From NCBI GenBank assembly GCA_035771175.1, contig CM069606.1:30774816-30838815 (forward strand): a stretch of 64,000 bases of DNA, in the 5' to 3' direction. The translations under genes were made by a program, and so were the position numbers. Shown piece by piece: positions 11,618-23,200 of the stretch. Positions within the stretch are counted from its first letter, which is position 1; each line of letters begins with the position of its first letter. The notes beneath the pieces were generated by a model. The model made no database searches. It worked only from the letters and a program-made list of their open reading frames with translations, and was not told where the DNA came from. This stretch comes from Paratinospora sagittata. Its lineage: Eukaryota > Streptophyta > Magnoliopsida > Ranunculales > Menispermaceae.

Positions 11618-12807
11618 TTAACCATTATCTAATTTTGATTTTCTACTTTTTGCATTATCTTTCTCGGGCTTGAACTCGATATGCTTAGCTTCCTCCATGT
11701 CCTCGACCATTATGTATTTTTCTGCCCTAGCTAGGAGTTGTGCATAAGTTCGAGCTAGCTTTTTAGAGAGGGAGAAATGCAACTGGCCTAGTCTTAGCCC
11801 GGCCTTGAAGGTAGATTGAGTTGCTCCATCATAGTAGTCATCGACGTCCAAACACTGGTTGTTGAACCGCTTGACGTAGCTTCGTAGACTCTCTCCCTCC
11901 TTCTGTCATATAGACATGAGGAATTCTACTAGTTTCCTCTTTTCTTTACTTCTGATAAAGTGGGTAACAAAATCACGTAAGAGTTGCCCAAAAGAGGTAA
12001 TGGATTGAGGTTCAAGAGTTCGATACCACTTCATGGTTGGGCCTTCAACAAGTGTGAATCGGAAGCCAAGGCTCATGATGTCGAATGAGTACCCCTTCGA
12101 TGCCATCTAGGCCTTGTAAGTGTCGACATGGTTCCTAGGGTCCTTGGTTTCGTCGTATGTTCTGATTTCTGAGGTCTTTATTTTCTTCGAGAACGAGGCT
12201 TTATGAATCTTCTTGATAAACGGGGAGTCCATGCTTTTGAAGTCCTCATTGTCAAAATTCGACAAAGTTGATTTCCTCGATCGTCGAGTCGGGGATCTGT
12301 GAGGTCGGTGTTCCTCGTCTATTGAAGCCCTCATTGTCAAAATTTTGGTTTCTTCTCAAACAGCTGCTCGGAATTATCCTTCCTTGCCGAGGCCGTTGTG
12401 GCTGGCTGAGAATTTCTCAACAACTCGAGACACCTTTTTCTTGCATCCGAGGGTCACTTGAGATCTTCTATAGAAAGGGTCTTGTTGCAAGACTCGCCTT
12501 ATGACCATGGCTTGGTCAAGTTTCACTGCCCTCATCCCGATGGTTTCTGTGTCGAGGTGGCGGCATGGATTAGTTAGGTTACTGTGAGGGGGGGCTTCTT
12601 GTTGAGCTTGTTGTTGCTCTCGTTGCATTGGGTTATACCCTCAACGGTCTTCTCGAGATTGCTTAGCTGAGCTCACTATGTGCATTTCTTCTTAGGCCGA
12701 CCTCGTTTTTGTTGAGGGTGAGGTGGAAAGGCTGGTTCTGGTTGCTCTTGAGCAGGTGTTGGAGCTATTGGGTCTATAGCGAGACGGAATCTTGATTCTT
12801 GGCTCAT
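11618..12807 (-). pseudogene. Tat element Gag
   Basis: The start codon is at 12807-12805 on the minus strand, about 35 bases inside the PBS. The N-terminus has a basic QQKRGRPKKK stretch like an AT-hook. The capsid-like core follows: SPFIKKIHKASFSKK, ETKDPRNHVDTYKA near 12110-12240, then MKWYRTLEPQSITSFGQL near 12000 and SYVKRFNNQCL near 11850. Stops follow PKKKCT, after HVDTYKA, and after FLMSI. Gag would form the particle that packages element RNA. No CCHC knuckle is obvious in what I could read. Confidence 0.8.
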
Positions 12808-12840
12808 GGTGACTTAGCTAGTTCGCGACTTTTTGCTCGT

Positions 12841-12858
12841 TCCCCATAGACGACGCCA
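12841..12858 (-). other. Primer-binding site of Tat element
   Basis: The minus strand reads TGGCGTCGTCTATGGGGA two bases after the 5' LTR. It starts TGG, as expected for pairing with a tRNA CCA end, and resembles PBSs of Tat elements. The exact tRNA cannot be assigned by eye. Confidence 0.8.
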
Positions 12859-12860
12859 AA

Positions 12861-13634
12861 TGTTGGAGCAAGATTTGACCAACACCAAAAAAGTGATTAA
12901 TATTATATGTGAATAGTAATGTATCTCAAGAAGACTTTTCTGATGTGGAAGATCGGATAGGGTCACATCCACAGAGCATACTAAGACTGTCAAGATAGGT
13001 TTTGATACTACTTATTGGGGAGTGAGCAACGTATGCAATATTATACAACTAAATAACAAGATAGGAACAACTATAAAAAAAATAAGAAACACCAAGATCT
13101 TACATTGTAAAACCTTCGATTTGAGAGAAACATCCATGGGCAAGCTATAGAAACTTCACTATGAATAGAGATTTACAACCTTCTTTTCACATTCAAGGAG
13201 AGAACCATAAGATTCTTTCTCTCTTGATTTTGGAGAACACTAAGGAGAAGAAGAAGTAGATAATTACTTTTGATCTCTTACTTGATCATTTGATGATTTA
13301 TTTGATGCCTAAACCTCCCATATGGGGGGTTATTTATACTAAATCAAATACAATCCACACCACACAATTAAACATCCACAAATAAATAGTGACCATACAC
13401 ATGTATTGCATTGTACCTAATTTTGAGCATTTCAGAAATAATTTACCTAATTTTAGAAATTTCCAAAAAATGGGCTTGGACTTTGTTTTGGGCCTTGCCT
13501 TGGGCTTGGTTTTGGGCCTTACCTTGGGCTTGGTCATGATTTTATTTTTGGTCCAACTTATGGATCCAACAAATTTATTTTGGGCTTAACCATGGATTTA
13601 CAATATTCCTGGTTTAATATTTTAGGGTCCAACA
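12861..13634 (-). repeat. 5' LTR of Tat element
   Basis: 774 bp bounded by TGTTGG and CCAACA, which are inverted repeats of each other. Its end matches the 3' LTR remnant at 836-885. A short GGGCTTGG/GGGCCTTG repeat lies near 13470-13545. It would carry the element promoter and polyadenylation signals. Confidence 0.9.
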
Positions 13635-15431
13635 AGTATATTTTAGCACCTAAAGATGGAAAAGAACTAATACTAGATCTAAGTCTTCAAGTTCAAGAAG
13701 TCTCTCAAGCAAATGATCAATCATACTTAAAGCTTAGACAACTTGAAGGAATAAAGACAAAAAGGTTGAGAGTCTTTATGTGTCTAGAATTACGATGTAA
13801 CCTTTTTGTATTTCCTATTGTTCAATCTGTCTTAAAAATTATGCATTCATACTTCACATATGCATAGTTTTGATAAAATCCATTCACGCATTAACTTTTC
13901 TTTAAAAATGATTTTCAAGTATTCAAAAATGTTTGATTTTATGTTCTTAAACTATTTTGAATCATATTTGCATTAGTTTTAGTTAAAATGACATTTTTAC
14001 AAAGTTTTTCAAAATAATCAACATTGGTTTGATTTTCATCAAAATCTTGTTTGATTGTTTAATCGTTGATTTCAAAGTGTTTTAATTATCAAACTAAATC
14101 TATTTCAATCATATCCAAATAAGCCCATATATTTAGAATTTTGAAAAATAATGTTAACCCAAGTTTTCACACTCAAAGTATGCCCAAATAAACTTTAATC
14201 CTTTAAAAATTTTTGATAGCTTTCTTCGATGGATTTGGAAATGTTTCCAATGGTTCCAAAATGTTCTTTACATAAATTTTAAGCTATTATATGTCTATAT
14301 TTGATTTCCATTTCATAATCTTTCAAAAATACAAAAGTTTTAAAATTCACAGTCAAAGCAGGACGCTAATTACGCGGTAGCGCCCTCTCTTGAACTGTCT
14401 GAATTTTTGGGCAGTTTTCAGGACGCTCCTAAGTTTTTAGGACGCTAATGGAACACCTGTAACTTTTCTGGGCACGTTTCCAACGGTCCAAAATGTGATT
14501 TTTCACCCCCCCCCCCCCCCCCCAACGACTATATTCTTGTGTTTAATGGCTAGAACTTGTTTTAAATCTATAAATACAAGTACTTAGGCCATTCTAAACA
14601 CATGAGAGACAACCATGTGATTCTATGGAGTGTTTTTCAAGATCAAATCATTTTCCCATTTCAAAAGCCCTAGAACTAGAGATGTTGATTTGAAGATAGG
14701 ATTTTAAGCTTAATCATTGTGCATCATTCAAAGCATCTTCAAAATCAATCTCTTGAGCAAATATGGTTGCAAGAAAGGCATAAATTTTCATATCTTGTAT
14801 TTGGTATTTTTTTTTTTATGAGCTTCATTGTAATTGTTCTAATCTCTTAGAATAAACATTATATTCATTGTTTTTAGTCTTTTGGATTGTTTCATGGTTT
14901 GAAACAAACCAAGTAAAGTGATTTAATATCACTTGTGATTCTAATGTTGGAATCAAGGTTAGTTTCATCATTTATCTTGAAAAGGGTCAAGTGGTTCTTT
15001 TTTAGCCTGTGAAAAAGAAATTAAGTTCTTTCTTATCTCGCAAAAGGAACAAGTGGTTCTTCCTAAGACCGTAAAAAAGATATATGATTCTTCTTTATCC
15101 TGTAAAAGGAAGTTGTAGGTTCATCCTTAGCCCGTAAAAGGATAGGTTTGCCTTGAACCTCTAAAAGAGCATTTGTAACGGTTTGGTCCTCATCGTAAGA
15201 GGATTCATTAGTGAAGTTTGAAAATCTTAATAAGGAGATTAGGTAATGGGCGTAGGCGCGACCGAACCACTATAAATGCTAATGTGTTTTACTTTATGCA
15301 TTTCATTTTATGCACCTTAGATTAATTTGAGTATTCAATCCAACTTTATCAAGGAATTTCACTAAGGAATTAGAAAAGTTCAAAACTGACCATTACACCC
15401 AATTCGCCCCGCTCTCAGGTGTCCAATAACA
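13635..15431 (+). mobile_element. SIRE/Maximus-type copia LTR, 5' end cut by the Tat insertion
   Basis: Its end (AAAACTGACCATTACACCCA, then ...TCCAATAACA at 15431) aligns with the inverted end of the SIRE-type LTR at 38915. Both share 'caggacgct' motifs (14360-14450 here) and the GTAAAAGGA/AACAAGTGGTTC ladder (14975-15200 here; inverted at 39120-39500). The left start is missing because the Tat element inserted here. It lies in a copia pol remnant in the same orientation and is followed by ACTAC, a possible right target duplication. It contains an 18-base C run at 14506-14523. Confidence 0.7.
14506..14523 (+). repeat. Poly-C run
   Basis: Eighteen consecutive C residues inside the SIRE-type LTR fragment. 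Run length may be affected by sequencing or assembly. Confidence 0.9.
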
Positions 15432-17146
15432 ACTACTTCATTTACTGTTCCTCTGAGTATTGGTGGAAACAGAGTAGCCACTAGTAGCAGACCTCAGCGA
15501 GATATTCAACCACCTACCAGATTACGAGATTATGAAGTTTATTTTGATAATGCCATTGATGATGATGATGGAAATCTAGTCCATTATGCCATGTTTGTTG
15601 ATATGGACCCTATTACCTTTGAGGAAGCTGTACAAGAGAAAAATTAGGTTGATACAATAAATTCTAAGATTCACTCTATTGAAAAGAATGACACTTGGGA
15701 GCTTGTTGACATTTCCCAAAGTCATAAAACAATTGATGTGAATTGGGTCTTTAAGACCAAAAGAAAGCCAAATGGTGATGTTGATCGCTACAAAACACGA
15801 CTTGTGGCGAATGGTTATGAACAGAAGCCTAGATTTGATTATTAAGAGGTGTTTTCTCCTGTTGCTCGCATCGAGACTGTGCGATTGTTGATTGCCATAG
15901 CTGCTCAGAAACATTAGAAGGTTCATCAGATGGATGTCAAATCTGCTTTCCTAAGTGGGTATTTAGATGAAGAGGTATGTGTGAAGCAGCCAACTGGATA
16001 TGTAAAATGGGGGTCTGAGGATAAAGTTTACAAGTTGAAAAATGCACTTTATGGGCTAAAGCAAGCACCACGTGCCTGACACAAAAGGGTAGATCAGTTT
16101 TTTTCAAACTTATGGTCTACAAAAGTGTGTTTTTGAACATGCTTTATATGTGAAGATCGATGTGTCTACTAGTGCTATGTTAATTGTCCGTCTTTATGTT
16201 GATGATCTGGATTTTGCTGGCAACAACATCAACATGATTTAGGAATTCAAAATGGCTATGATGCAAGAGTTTGAGATGATAAATATTGGCCTCATGTCAT
16301 ACTTTCTTGGCATTGAGGTTGAACAACGTGATGATGAGATTTCATGAGGCAGAAAAGATATGCTTTAGAAGTCTTGAAAAAGTTTAATATATCTAACTAC
16401 AATCCTGCCTCCACCCCTGTTGAAGTTGGAACCAAGCTATAAAAAAATAAAAAACCAAGATGCACCAGTTGATCCCACCTATTTCAAAAGAATAGTTGGG
16501 AGCTTGAGCTACCTAACTTGCACGAGGCTAGATATTTTATATGGAGTTGGCTTGATTAGTCGATTTATGGAAACACTTTGTCAGTCTCATCTTGTTGCTG
16601 CTAAACGTATCCTACGTACATATGATCAGGGGTTGTTCTATTCTCATTCTGTTGATTCTCATCTCTTTGGATATTCTGATAGTGATTGAGGAGGCGACCA
16701 AGATGATAGAAAAAGTACATCTGGCTATGCTTTTTATTATGGTACTACTTCTTTCTCTTGGTCATTAAAAAAACAATCCATCGTTGCTTGTCTAAATGTG
16801 AAGTTGAGTATATTTCAACCACTTTTAGTTCTTATCAGGCTATTTGGTTGAGAAATCTATTGAAACAGATCCACATGTCTGTTGATGGACCTACAACGAT
16901 TTATGTTGATAATATGTTTGCCATTGACTTAGCCAAGAGTCTAGTGACTCGTGGGAGGAGTAAACATATCGACATGTGGTATCACTTGTTGCATGATTAG
17001 GTGCAACATAAAGAGATTGAGTTGATTTATTATATGTTTGAAGATCATGTTGTGGATTTATTTACTAAGGCATTAAAGATTGAGACATTTCCGAGAAGAA
17101 TCTACTTTGTGTGTGGAAGATCTGAATTATGAGAGGAATTAGTTTA
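15432..17146 (+). pseudogene. Ty1/copia RT and RNase H remnant
   Basis: Reads as the 3' half of a copia polyprotein. WVFKTKRKPNGDVDRYKTRL near 15745 opens RT, followed by [15 protein letters not shown] near 15925 and the active site LYVDDLDFAG near 16195. RNase H follows with YSDSD then KSTSGYAF near 16675-16725, and the end shows KHIDMWYHLLHD and a DLFTKAL block near 17050. Gag, protease and integrase are absent, presumably left of the SIRE-type LTR and outside the window. At least six stops are present, many one transition away from sense codons. It is dead, but the RT active site is intact. Confidence 0.85.
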
Positions 17147-17161
17147 ATTCAAATATTCTAG

Positions 17162-17173
17162 ATTATGGGGGAA
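17162..17173 (+). other. Polypurine tract of copia element
   Basis: ATTATGGGGGAA directly before the 3' LTR; a G-run of this type primes plus-strand synthesis. Confidence 0.7.
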
Positions 17174-17413
17174 TATTGAAATTGTAAATAATCTAGATTA
17201 TATTTTGTTTCTAATTAAGATTAGAAAGTAAATTTTGGGTTAGAAATTAATTAGCGGGTTGAGTTAAATTAGAAGGTTTTGAGTTAGAAGTTACTCGTTG
17301 TAATAGGTTAGGAATAAGTCATTGGTGTCTATAAATACACCACCATACCTTAGGTTGTAACACACAAGAATTTGAAGAGCAATAAAGAGTTAGAAGGTTG
17401 TTTTGATCCAACA
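17174..17413 (+). repeat. 3' LTR of copia remnant
   Basis: 240 bp from TATTGAAATTG to GATCCAACA. The start is probably a decayed TGTTG (G to A), pairing with CAACA at the end. It includes a TATAAATAC stretch near 17331. The partner 5' LTR is not in the window. Confidence 0.7.
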
Positions 17414-19700
17414 TGGACAAACCGAGCAACGGACATGTTTTGCCACCCTTACTCTTTATGCTGTCAACATGTTCTAAATTATGTGATAATTAAGTTCCTG
17501 CTTTGTGGTTGATGAAATTACACTGTTAAGATTCTAGGAAAATAAGATGTATAGCGCAGCACATATTATTTTAGATTCTTTTTTTTTTTTTTTTAAAGAT
17601 GTATTGTATATGAACCAACTAAACATACAATTTAAGAGGGGTGAGCTGCGAATTATAAATTTAATAAAAATTAAATTTTATTCTCTTATTTTCTCCATTT
17701 CTTATTATGTCGTTATTTAATTAAGAATTATATTTTAAAAGAAATTAGCTTAGTTTTAAACTCATGAGTATAAAGCTAATGCTTTAAATTATTTTGATTT
17801 TCACGAAGAGAATAATATCAATATCTTTGTTAATATTTTGATGCAAACGCTATTAAATAAGAAAAATATTTTGAAAATACACTTTTCAAATATACTTTGT
17901 TGACATTGCCCTTAAAAGTTATTGGATCGTCTCGAATCACATATCAACAAATGACACGAGGTGATCCAATAACTCTTAAGGATAATGTCAACAAAATATA
18001 TTAGTCAAACATTACTCATAAAATAATATTTAAAAATAAAATAAAATAATTATTATGTCATTCAGGGCTACAAACTAATTCTTATATGGGACTAATTAAT
18101 GAGTAAATATTATTATTTTTAACAATATACAATAATATCTTTTTATAAAAAATATAGTATCATTTTTTAGCGTGCCAAAAAAAGGTTTACTCCAAATTCA
18201 TTTGTTCAAATATTCACATAAGATTTATAAAAATAAAAATTTATAGCTCTCACATTATATGTAATAATAACTTTTGAAATATGTGTGAATGAATTAATAA
18301 CAAAAAACAAAAATTTAATCAGAAGAAGTGACAAGAATATTTATTTTCTGTAAGATTGATTAATTTTATTTTCTTAATTTTTATTATTAATATACATTTG
18401 TTCATAATGCTCGCATAAACTATATCTCATCTCTCTCTTTATATATATATATGTGTGTATGTTTGTATTCTGTCATTTATATTATACTGATTGCTAAAAA
18501 CCTCAAATTAAAATATTCTTTCAATTAGTTGTAAAGTATATAAATTCTTAATTAACAAGGCATTCTATTTGTCATAATCTACTTAACACTAATCATCAAA
18601 CTTACATAAGTTATATTTTTTTTACAAATTACTTTACTTGTAAAAAAACTTAGGTTTTTGCCTTACTTTATATAATATTTTAATTGTTATTTAGCATTAA
18701 TAAATAATTTTACAATAGCAAGTACATCACACAGAATTGTAAACTTGTTTTTTTCTAAATAATAATAATAATAATAATAATAATATACATATAATAAAGT
18801 GAAACTGAATATTTCATAGTTTATGTTTAATGCTCCCTAAGTTGATCCGTTGGAGGGATGACACTGTAAAGCCTTAGGAGTGAATGAACAAGTTGCAACA
18901 TTAATATTTAAGTGGTCGGGATGGTATCCCGTAATTGATACTATTTAAGATTGAGTAATACAGTAGACTTCAACCCACCTCATCCAATATTAGTATTTAG
19001 CACCGATGTATTTGCATCATACATATAATGTTGTTAGGCGTTAGTGTCGCACCGCTGGATATAGATTTTTTTTTTTTTTTTGATCAAATAGAATTTTTAT
19101 TTAAGATTATAGTGTTGGCAGTCAAAATTATCGGATGCGTTCGCAAACATTAGGGAAAAAAAAAACATCTTTTGATTCTTATATATTTTAGTTTATAACT
19201 TCGACCAAAATATTGCTTTTATTTCAAGCATTAGTGCCATCCACCACACACTATAAGTTGTACGTCTAGATCCTATTCCAGATCATGACACGTGGTTGAA
19301 TCGGACCACATGAGCGTCAACTAAAAATATTATCAACCGGCGATTCTTTGCTTTCCCAGAGGCCTGTGCTGACGCTCTTACAATGATCTTCTTGCATAAG
19401 CATATATCCATGAAAGTGACGCGTCGTTCCCCACCGTAAGAACCTCTTGTCCTGCCCTTGGGACCATTACCCAAAAACTCTCTAACTCTCGGGTCCCCCC
19501 CACCCCCGCTTAATACGAAAATACTGATCACCCAAACGTATCATATCGTTTCTCAAGGTGGGTCCTACGGACAGAGCTGGTCGGAGGCTGATTCGAATCT
19601 TCTTCTTCTTAGTTCTCTACAACTCCTCCTAAAACCATTCGATCTTCCTCGCTATTGCGGCCTGGTCAGAATCCGATGACGATCGAGCGGTGGAAACTGA
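17414..19700. other. Intergenic region upstream of the bHLH gene
   Basis: AT-rich, with no coding frame I can support. It contains an inverted repeat at 17891-18000, an (AAT)n run near 18760-18783, T runs near 17578 and 19069, and ordinary promoter-distal sequence after 19300. Confidence 0.6.
17891..18000. repeat. 110-bp inverted repeat (small foldback or MITE remnant)
   Basis: Arms 17891-17928 and 17963-18000 match at 34 of 38 positions by hand count (TTTGTTGACATT...AGTTATTGGATC against its complement), with a 34-base loop. It could be a tiny foldback element or a hairpin RNA source; nothing here decides. Confidence 0.85.
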
Positions 19701-19755
19701 TTTTTGCAGGACGCATGAAAGGCGTACAGTACGCTTCAAGACATTGGTAGTGACA

Positions 19756-19804
19756 GGCGCCACGTGGTGTGTTGGGAGAACAGTGGGTCGTGGGCGCCAC
19801 ATGG
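19756..19804 (+). promoter_or_regulatory. Paired G-box-like sites upstream of the bHLH gene
   Basis: GGCGCCACGTGG (19756-19767, containing the G-box CACGTG) and GGCGCCACATGG (19793-19804, an E-box variant) are near copies 37 bp apart, about 490-540 bp before the start codon. G-boxes bind bHLH and bZIP factors, so autoregulation is possible but is inference. Confidence 0.5.
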
Positions 19805-20110
19805 CAGTTCTTCATATGGTAGCATCGATTAATTAACTGGTTCCCGGGTTTTTCACGGTTTTATCCCTTGCTGTTAAAAAGTTTCAGCGTTTTGGTGCGG
19901 TATGAGAAGTGAGTGACCATAAAGGGGGAGAAAGAGAAAGAGAGCGACATTGCTTTCGTGTCACCTAAAATGGTAAAAACGTAATCAGAAGTTAAAGAGA
20001 CAGCGAGAGATAAACGGCCATTTAAGCGTAACCATAAAATGTACAGAGCCCGAGCCTCCCTCCCCTGTTTCTTGCTGTTCAATCTACCGGAAGCTTTGAT
20101 TTCTCTGTTA

Positions 20111-20271
20111 ATGTTTTATGAGTTCATTTCAACTCTGAATTTCGTTATTTGAAGGTCGATCGATATGAGTTTCGGATGATTCCGGAGGCTGCTTGAAGAA
20201 ATGCAATGTGAAGTTGAAAATTGATGTTGGAGTTCGTTCGGTTTCTTCCTGGCGGATCTGTTTTGATTTAA
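20111..20271 (+). promoter_or_regulatory. Cluster of upstream ORFs in the bHLH leader
   Basis: Before the main ATG at 20295 there are short ATG-to-stop frames at 20111-20152 (13 residues), 20165-20179, 20176-20196, 20201-20224 and 20224-20271 (15 residues). None is in frame and open into the main CDS. If transcription starts upstream of 20111 they would reduce translation of the main ORF. The transcription start is not known from sequence. Confidence 0.45.
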
Positions 20272-20294
20272 TTTCAAGCGTAGTTGATTGTTTC

Positions 20295-23200
20295 ATGGAG
20301 CGAATTTCAAGTTCGGTTGGTGGATCTAGGAGTTACAATGACGACGACCACGCTATTGCTGAAGCAAATCTTCAATTCGGCGTGGAATTCCAGCGATTGA
20401 TGACGGAAAATCTTGTCCCTGTAGCGCCGGCATCATCGGAAACCGGCAACAGTTTCACTGCTCTTCTCGGACTTCCGGCTAGTCAAGCGATGGAACTTCT
20501 TCACGAGCCAGAACCAGGCGAATCTCCGGTGAGTCCTGACAATGAGATCCGGCTAGATGATCAATGGAGGTGTGAAAGGAAGGTAATCCACAGTTTTAGC
20601 TGTACTCCAACTTTTCCTTCGAACAAAGATCTCGTTGAACGAGCGGCAAGATATTCAATCTTCGCGGCGGCGGCGGCGGCAGCGGCGACGGAAGACTCGC
20701 CGGAATCGAGCTACGTTCCTTCGAATTCCACCGGAAATTTTCCCAAATTGAAGAGCGAACCGACTGATGAGTCAGAGTCCAGTCCAAGTTCGTCTAATCT
20801 AGTGGTTTCTAACGTGAAGCAGAAATCCGCGAAGAGGAAGGAGATAGAGAAGAAGGTAATTAAATTGAGGATGATCCTAGGGTTTCGGTTCTCGTAGAAC
20901 AAACACGGGTTTGATTCCTCTTTTTTTCTAATTTTGGGAAATTAGGTAAAAGCTTTCGGCAAAAGGACCAAAGATGTGGAGAAACACGGTGATCAGAGTA
21001 AAGACGGCGAGGAGCTTCCTTATGTTCACGTTCGAGCTCGTCGTGGCCAGGCCACTGATAGTCACAGTTTAGCTGAAAGAGTAATGATAATTAATTTCTC
21101 TCATTTCGTTTCTAATCTTGATTAGTATTGTCTGCAACTTATATAATAGTTTCATTTAGTTTCTAATCTTATGTTAATAATATAATAAATATAAATAGTT
21201 TAATACATACTTTAAATGTGTAGGCAAGGAGAGAGAAAATAAATGCTAGGATGAAACTGCTTCAGGAGCTGGTCCCCGGTTGCAGTAAGGTTAGCCTCTC
21301 GCTATCCTCTCTCTATTTTTTTTTTTTTGGTCCAGCCATTTTAATTAAAATTTGATTATTTATAGTTTAGATTAAATTGAGCATATAATAAACAAAAAAA
21401 AGCTAAACTTACCAAAATATACATGCGATGTCGTGTTATAGTGGGTCTGTTGATTTTACAAAGTTGATGGTACGTGCGAGAAGCGTAGGGTCCGAACTGT
21501 TAAAACAACCTCGGAAACTGCAAGAAACCACTTTTTACACGGCTGCTGGCACGTCCAGCCGTTCGTGTGGAATACGTGGTGGCTATTTATTGGTTCAGAA
21601 TGCACTTTATGTGGTCATCATATTTTGATATCATTTTTAGCTGCCACGTGTAATTTTGACCCATTTCTCTCTCTCACGAAGCTCTTTCATCAAGCTTAAT
21701 GGCAAAATGGCGCAGTTTCTAGCAAGTAAACCAACAGATTTGATGTGGGCATACACCCACAAAAAAAAAAAAACAATATATGAGAATTTCTTTGCTAGGA
21801 GGGAGAAAAAAAAGGGGGGTCAGGAATTTTTTATTGCAGGCATTTATTATATGGGTGCCAAAGCATGGCACCCCTGGTGGAAATCCCAATCGGTAGGCAT
21901 CAATGTGTTGGGCTGCCAGAGGACAAGAACCGACTATTCATATGGCTGTTGGATCCTTATTAATGACTAGTGGGCAAAATGTGACGGCGTCACCCTTGAA
22001 GCTTTTCTGACATTTTAAACCTAAAACATAATTATCCTTCTAATAAAGTGGTCCCAAAGTTTCTGAATTTAGTGTTTAAGTCCTCAACTAATTAACGCGT
22101 TGACTGTCAATCAAATCTCAGTTGGTCAAAGGTGAACTTTACCATTTAGCAATCAAATGATTTTTGGTAAGGAAAGAAAACACACGCAGCCGGGAGAACC
22201 GTCCGACCGATAATCTAAATTTATCTTCTTACAAATTAGTTAAAAGAGGGAAAACTAACCAATCGATAACCAAAGGGACCTTTTGACCAATTGGTTAGAA
22301 AATGCATGAAGATGAGAGAACAAATAGATTGGTTACCTTATGACCGATGGGTTACCATAATCTGACTGATCGATAAACTAAAATTTACCTTTGACCGATC
22401 GGTAATCTAAGTGCATGGAGATAGGAGAACCAACCGATCAATCACCTAAAGGCCCTTCTGACCAATTGATAATCAAAATGTACCTAATGACTGATCAGTT
22501 ACCAGAAGGAAACAATGACCAATCGGTAACCGAAATCAATCTTTTGACCGATCATGCAAATGGGAGAACCAACAAATCGATCAGAAGGTACACTTAGGTT
22601 ATCGATCGGTCAGATTAGTGTTACTGATTGGTTAGAAGGGGGTTAAGGTAACCGATGGTGTTGTTCTTCCATTTGCATGCATTTTATTCCCTTTGGTAAC
22701 CAAATGGACCTTATGACCGATCGGTTAGAAAATGCAAGAAGATGGGAGAACAAACAAATCGATTACCTAAAGTCCCTTATAACCAATCGGTTACCATAAT
22801 TTGATCGAACGGTAAACCAAAATTAACTCTCTGACTAATTGGTATTCTAAATGCATGACATTAGGAGAACCAACTGATTGGTTACGTAAAGGTCCTTATG
22901 ACCGATTCGTTACCATAATCTGACTGAACGGTAAACAAAAATTTACCTTCTGATCGGTCGGTATTCTAAATGCATGGAGATAGGAGAACCTACCGATGAT
23001 TTATCTAAAGGCCCTTATGACCGATCGGTTACCAAAAGGAGAAAGTGACCGATCAATAACCAAAATCAACTTATTGCTACTGATCATGTAGATGGGAGAA
23101 CCAACCAATGGGTTACCTAAAGGCCCTTACGACCAATCGGTTACAATTTTCTGATCGATCGGTAACCAATATGGACATTCTGATCGATCCGTTATCTAAA

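Larger units (their letters stand above)
836..13634 (-). mobile_element. Tat-lineage Ty3/gypsy retrotransposon, decayed, with nested insertions
   Basis: Minus-strand element. Reading along it: 5' LTR (12861-13634), PBS (12841-12858), gag, protease, RT, RNase H, archaeal-type RNase H, integrase (to 6181), a non-coding spacer with hairpin repeats, an opposite-strand coding region (1224-4754), polypurine tract, and the first 50 bp of the 3' LTR (836-885). The second RNase H after the usual one, and the extra opposite-strand ORF beyond integrase, are features of the Tat/Retand group. Solo LTRs interrupt it at 1760-4460 and 8789-10084, and another LTR overlaps its 3' LTR. All coding domains carry stops. 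The host site is a SIRE-type LTR, and AGTAT at 13635-13639 would be its right target duplication. Confidence 0.85.

Noticed and set aside
15576..15926. 116-residue minus-strand ORF
   Set aside because: Antisense shadow of the copia RT, which reads well on the plus strand.
20193..20294. An N-terminal extension of the bHLH protein by 34 residues
   Set aside because: The frame is open but starts at TTG, not ATG; the first in-frame ATG is 20295, and the extension does not resemble the family.
22415..22597. Sixty-residue ORF in intron 3
   Set aside because: It is a by-product of the minisatellite; the repeated words read through in frame by chance.
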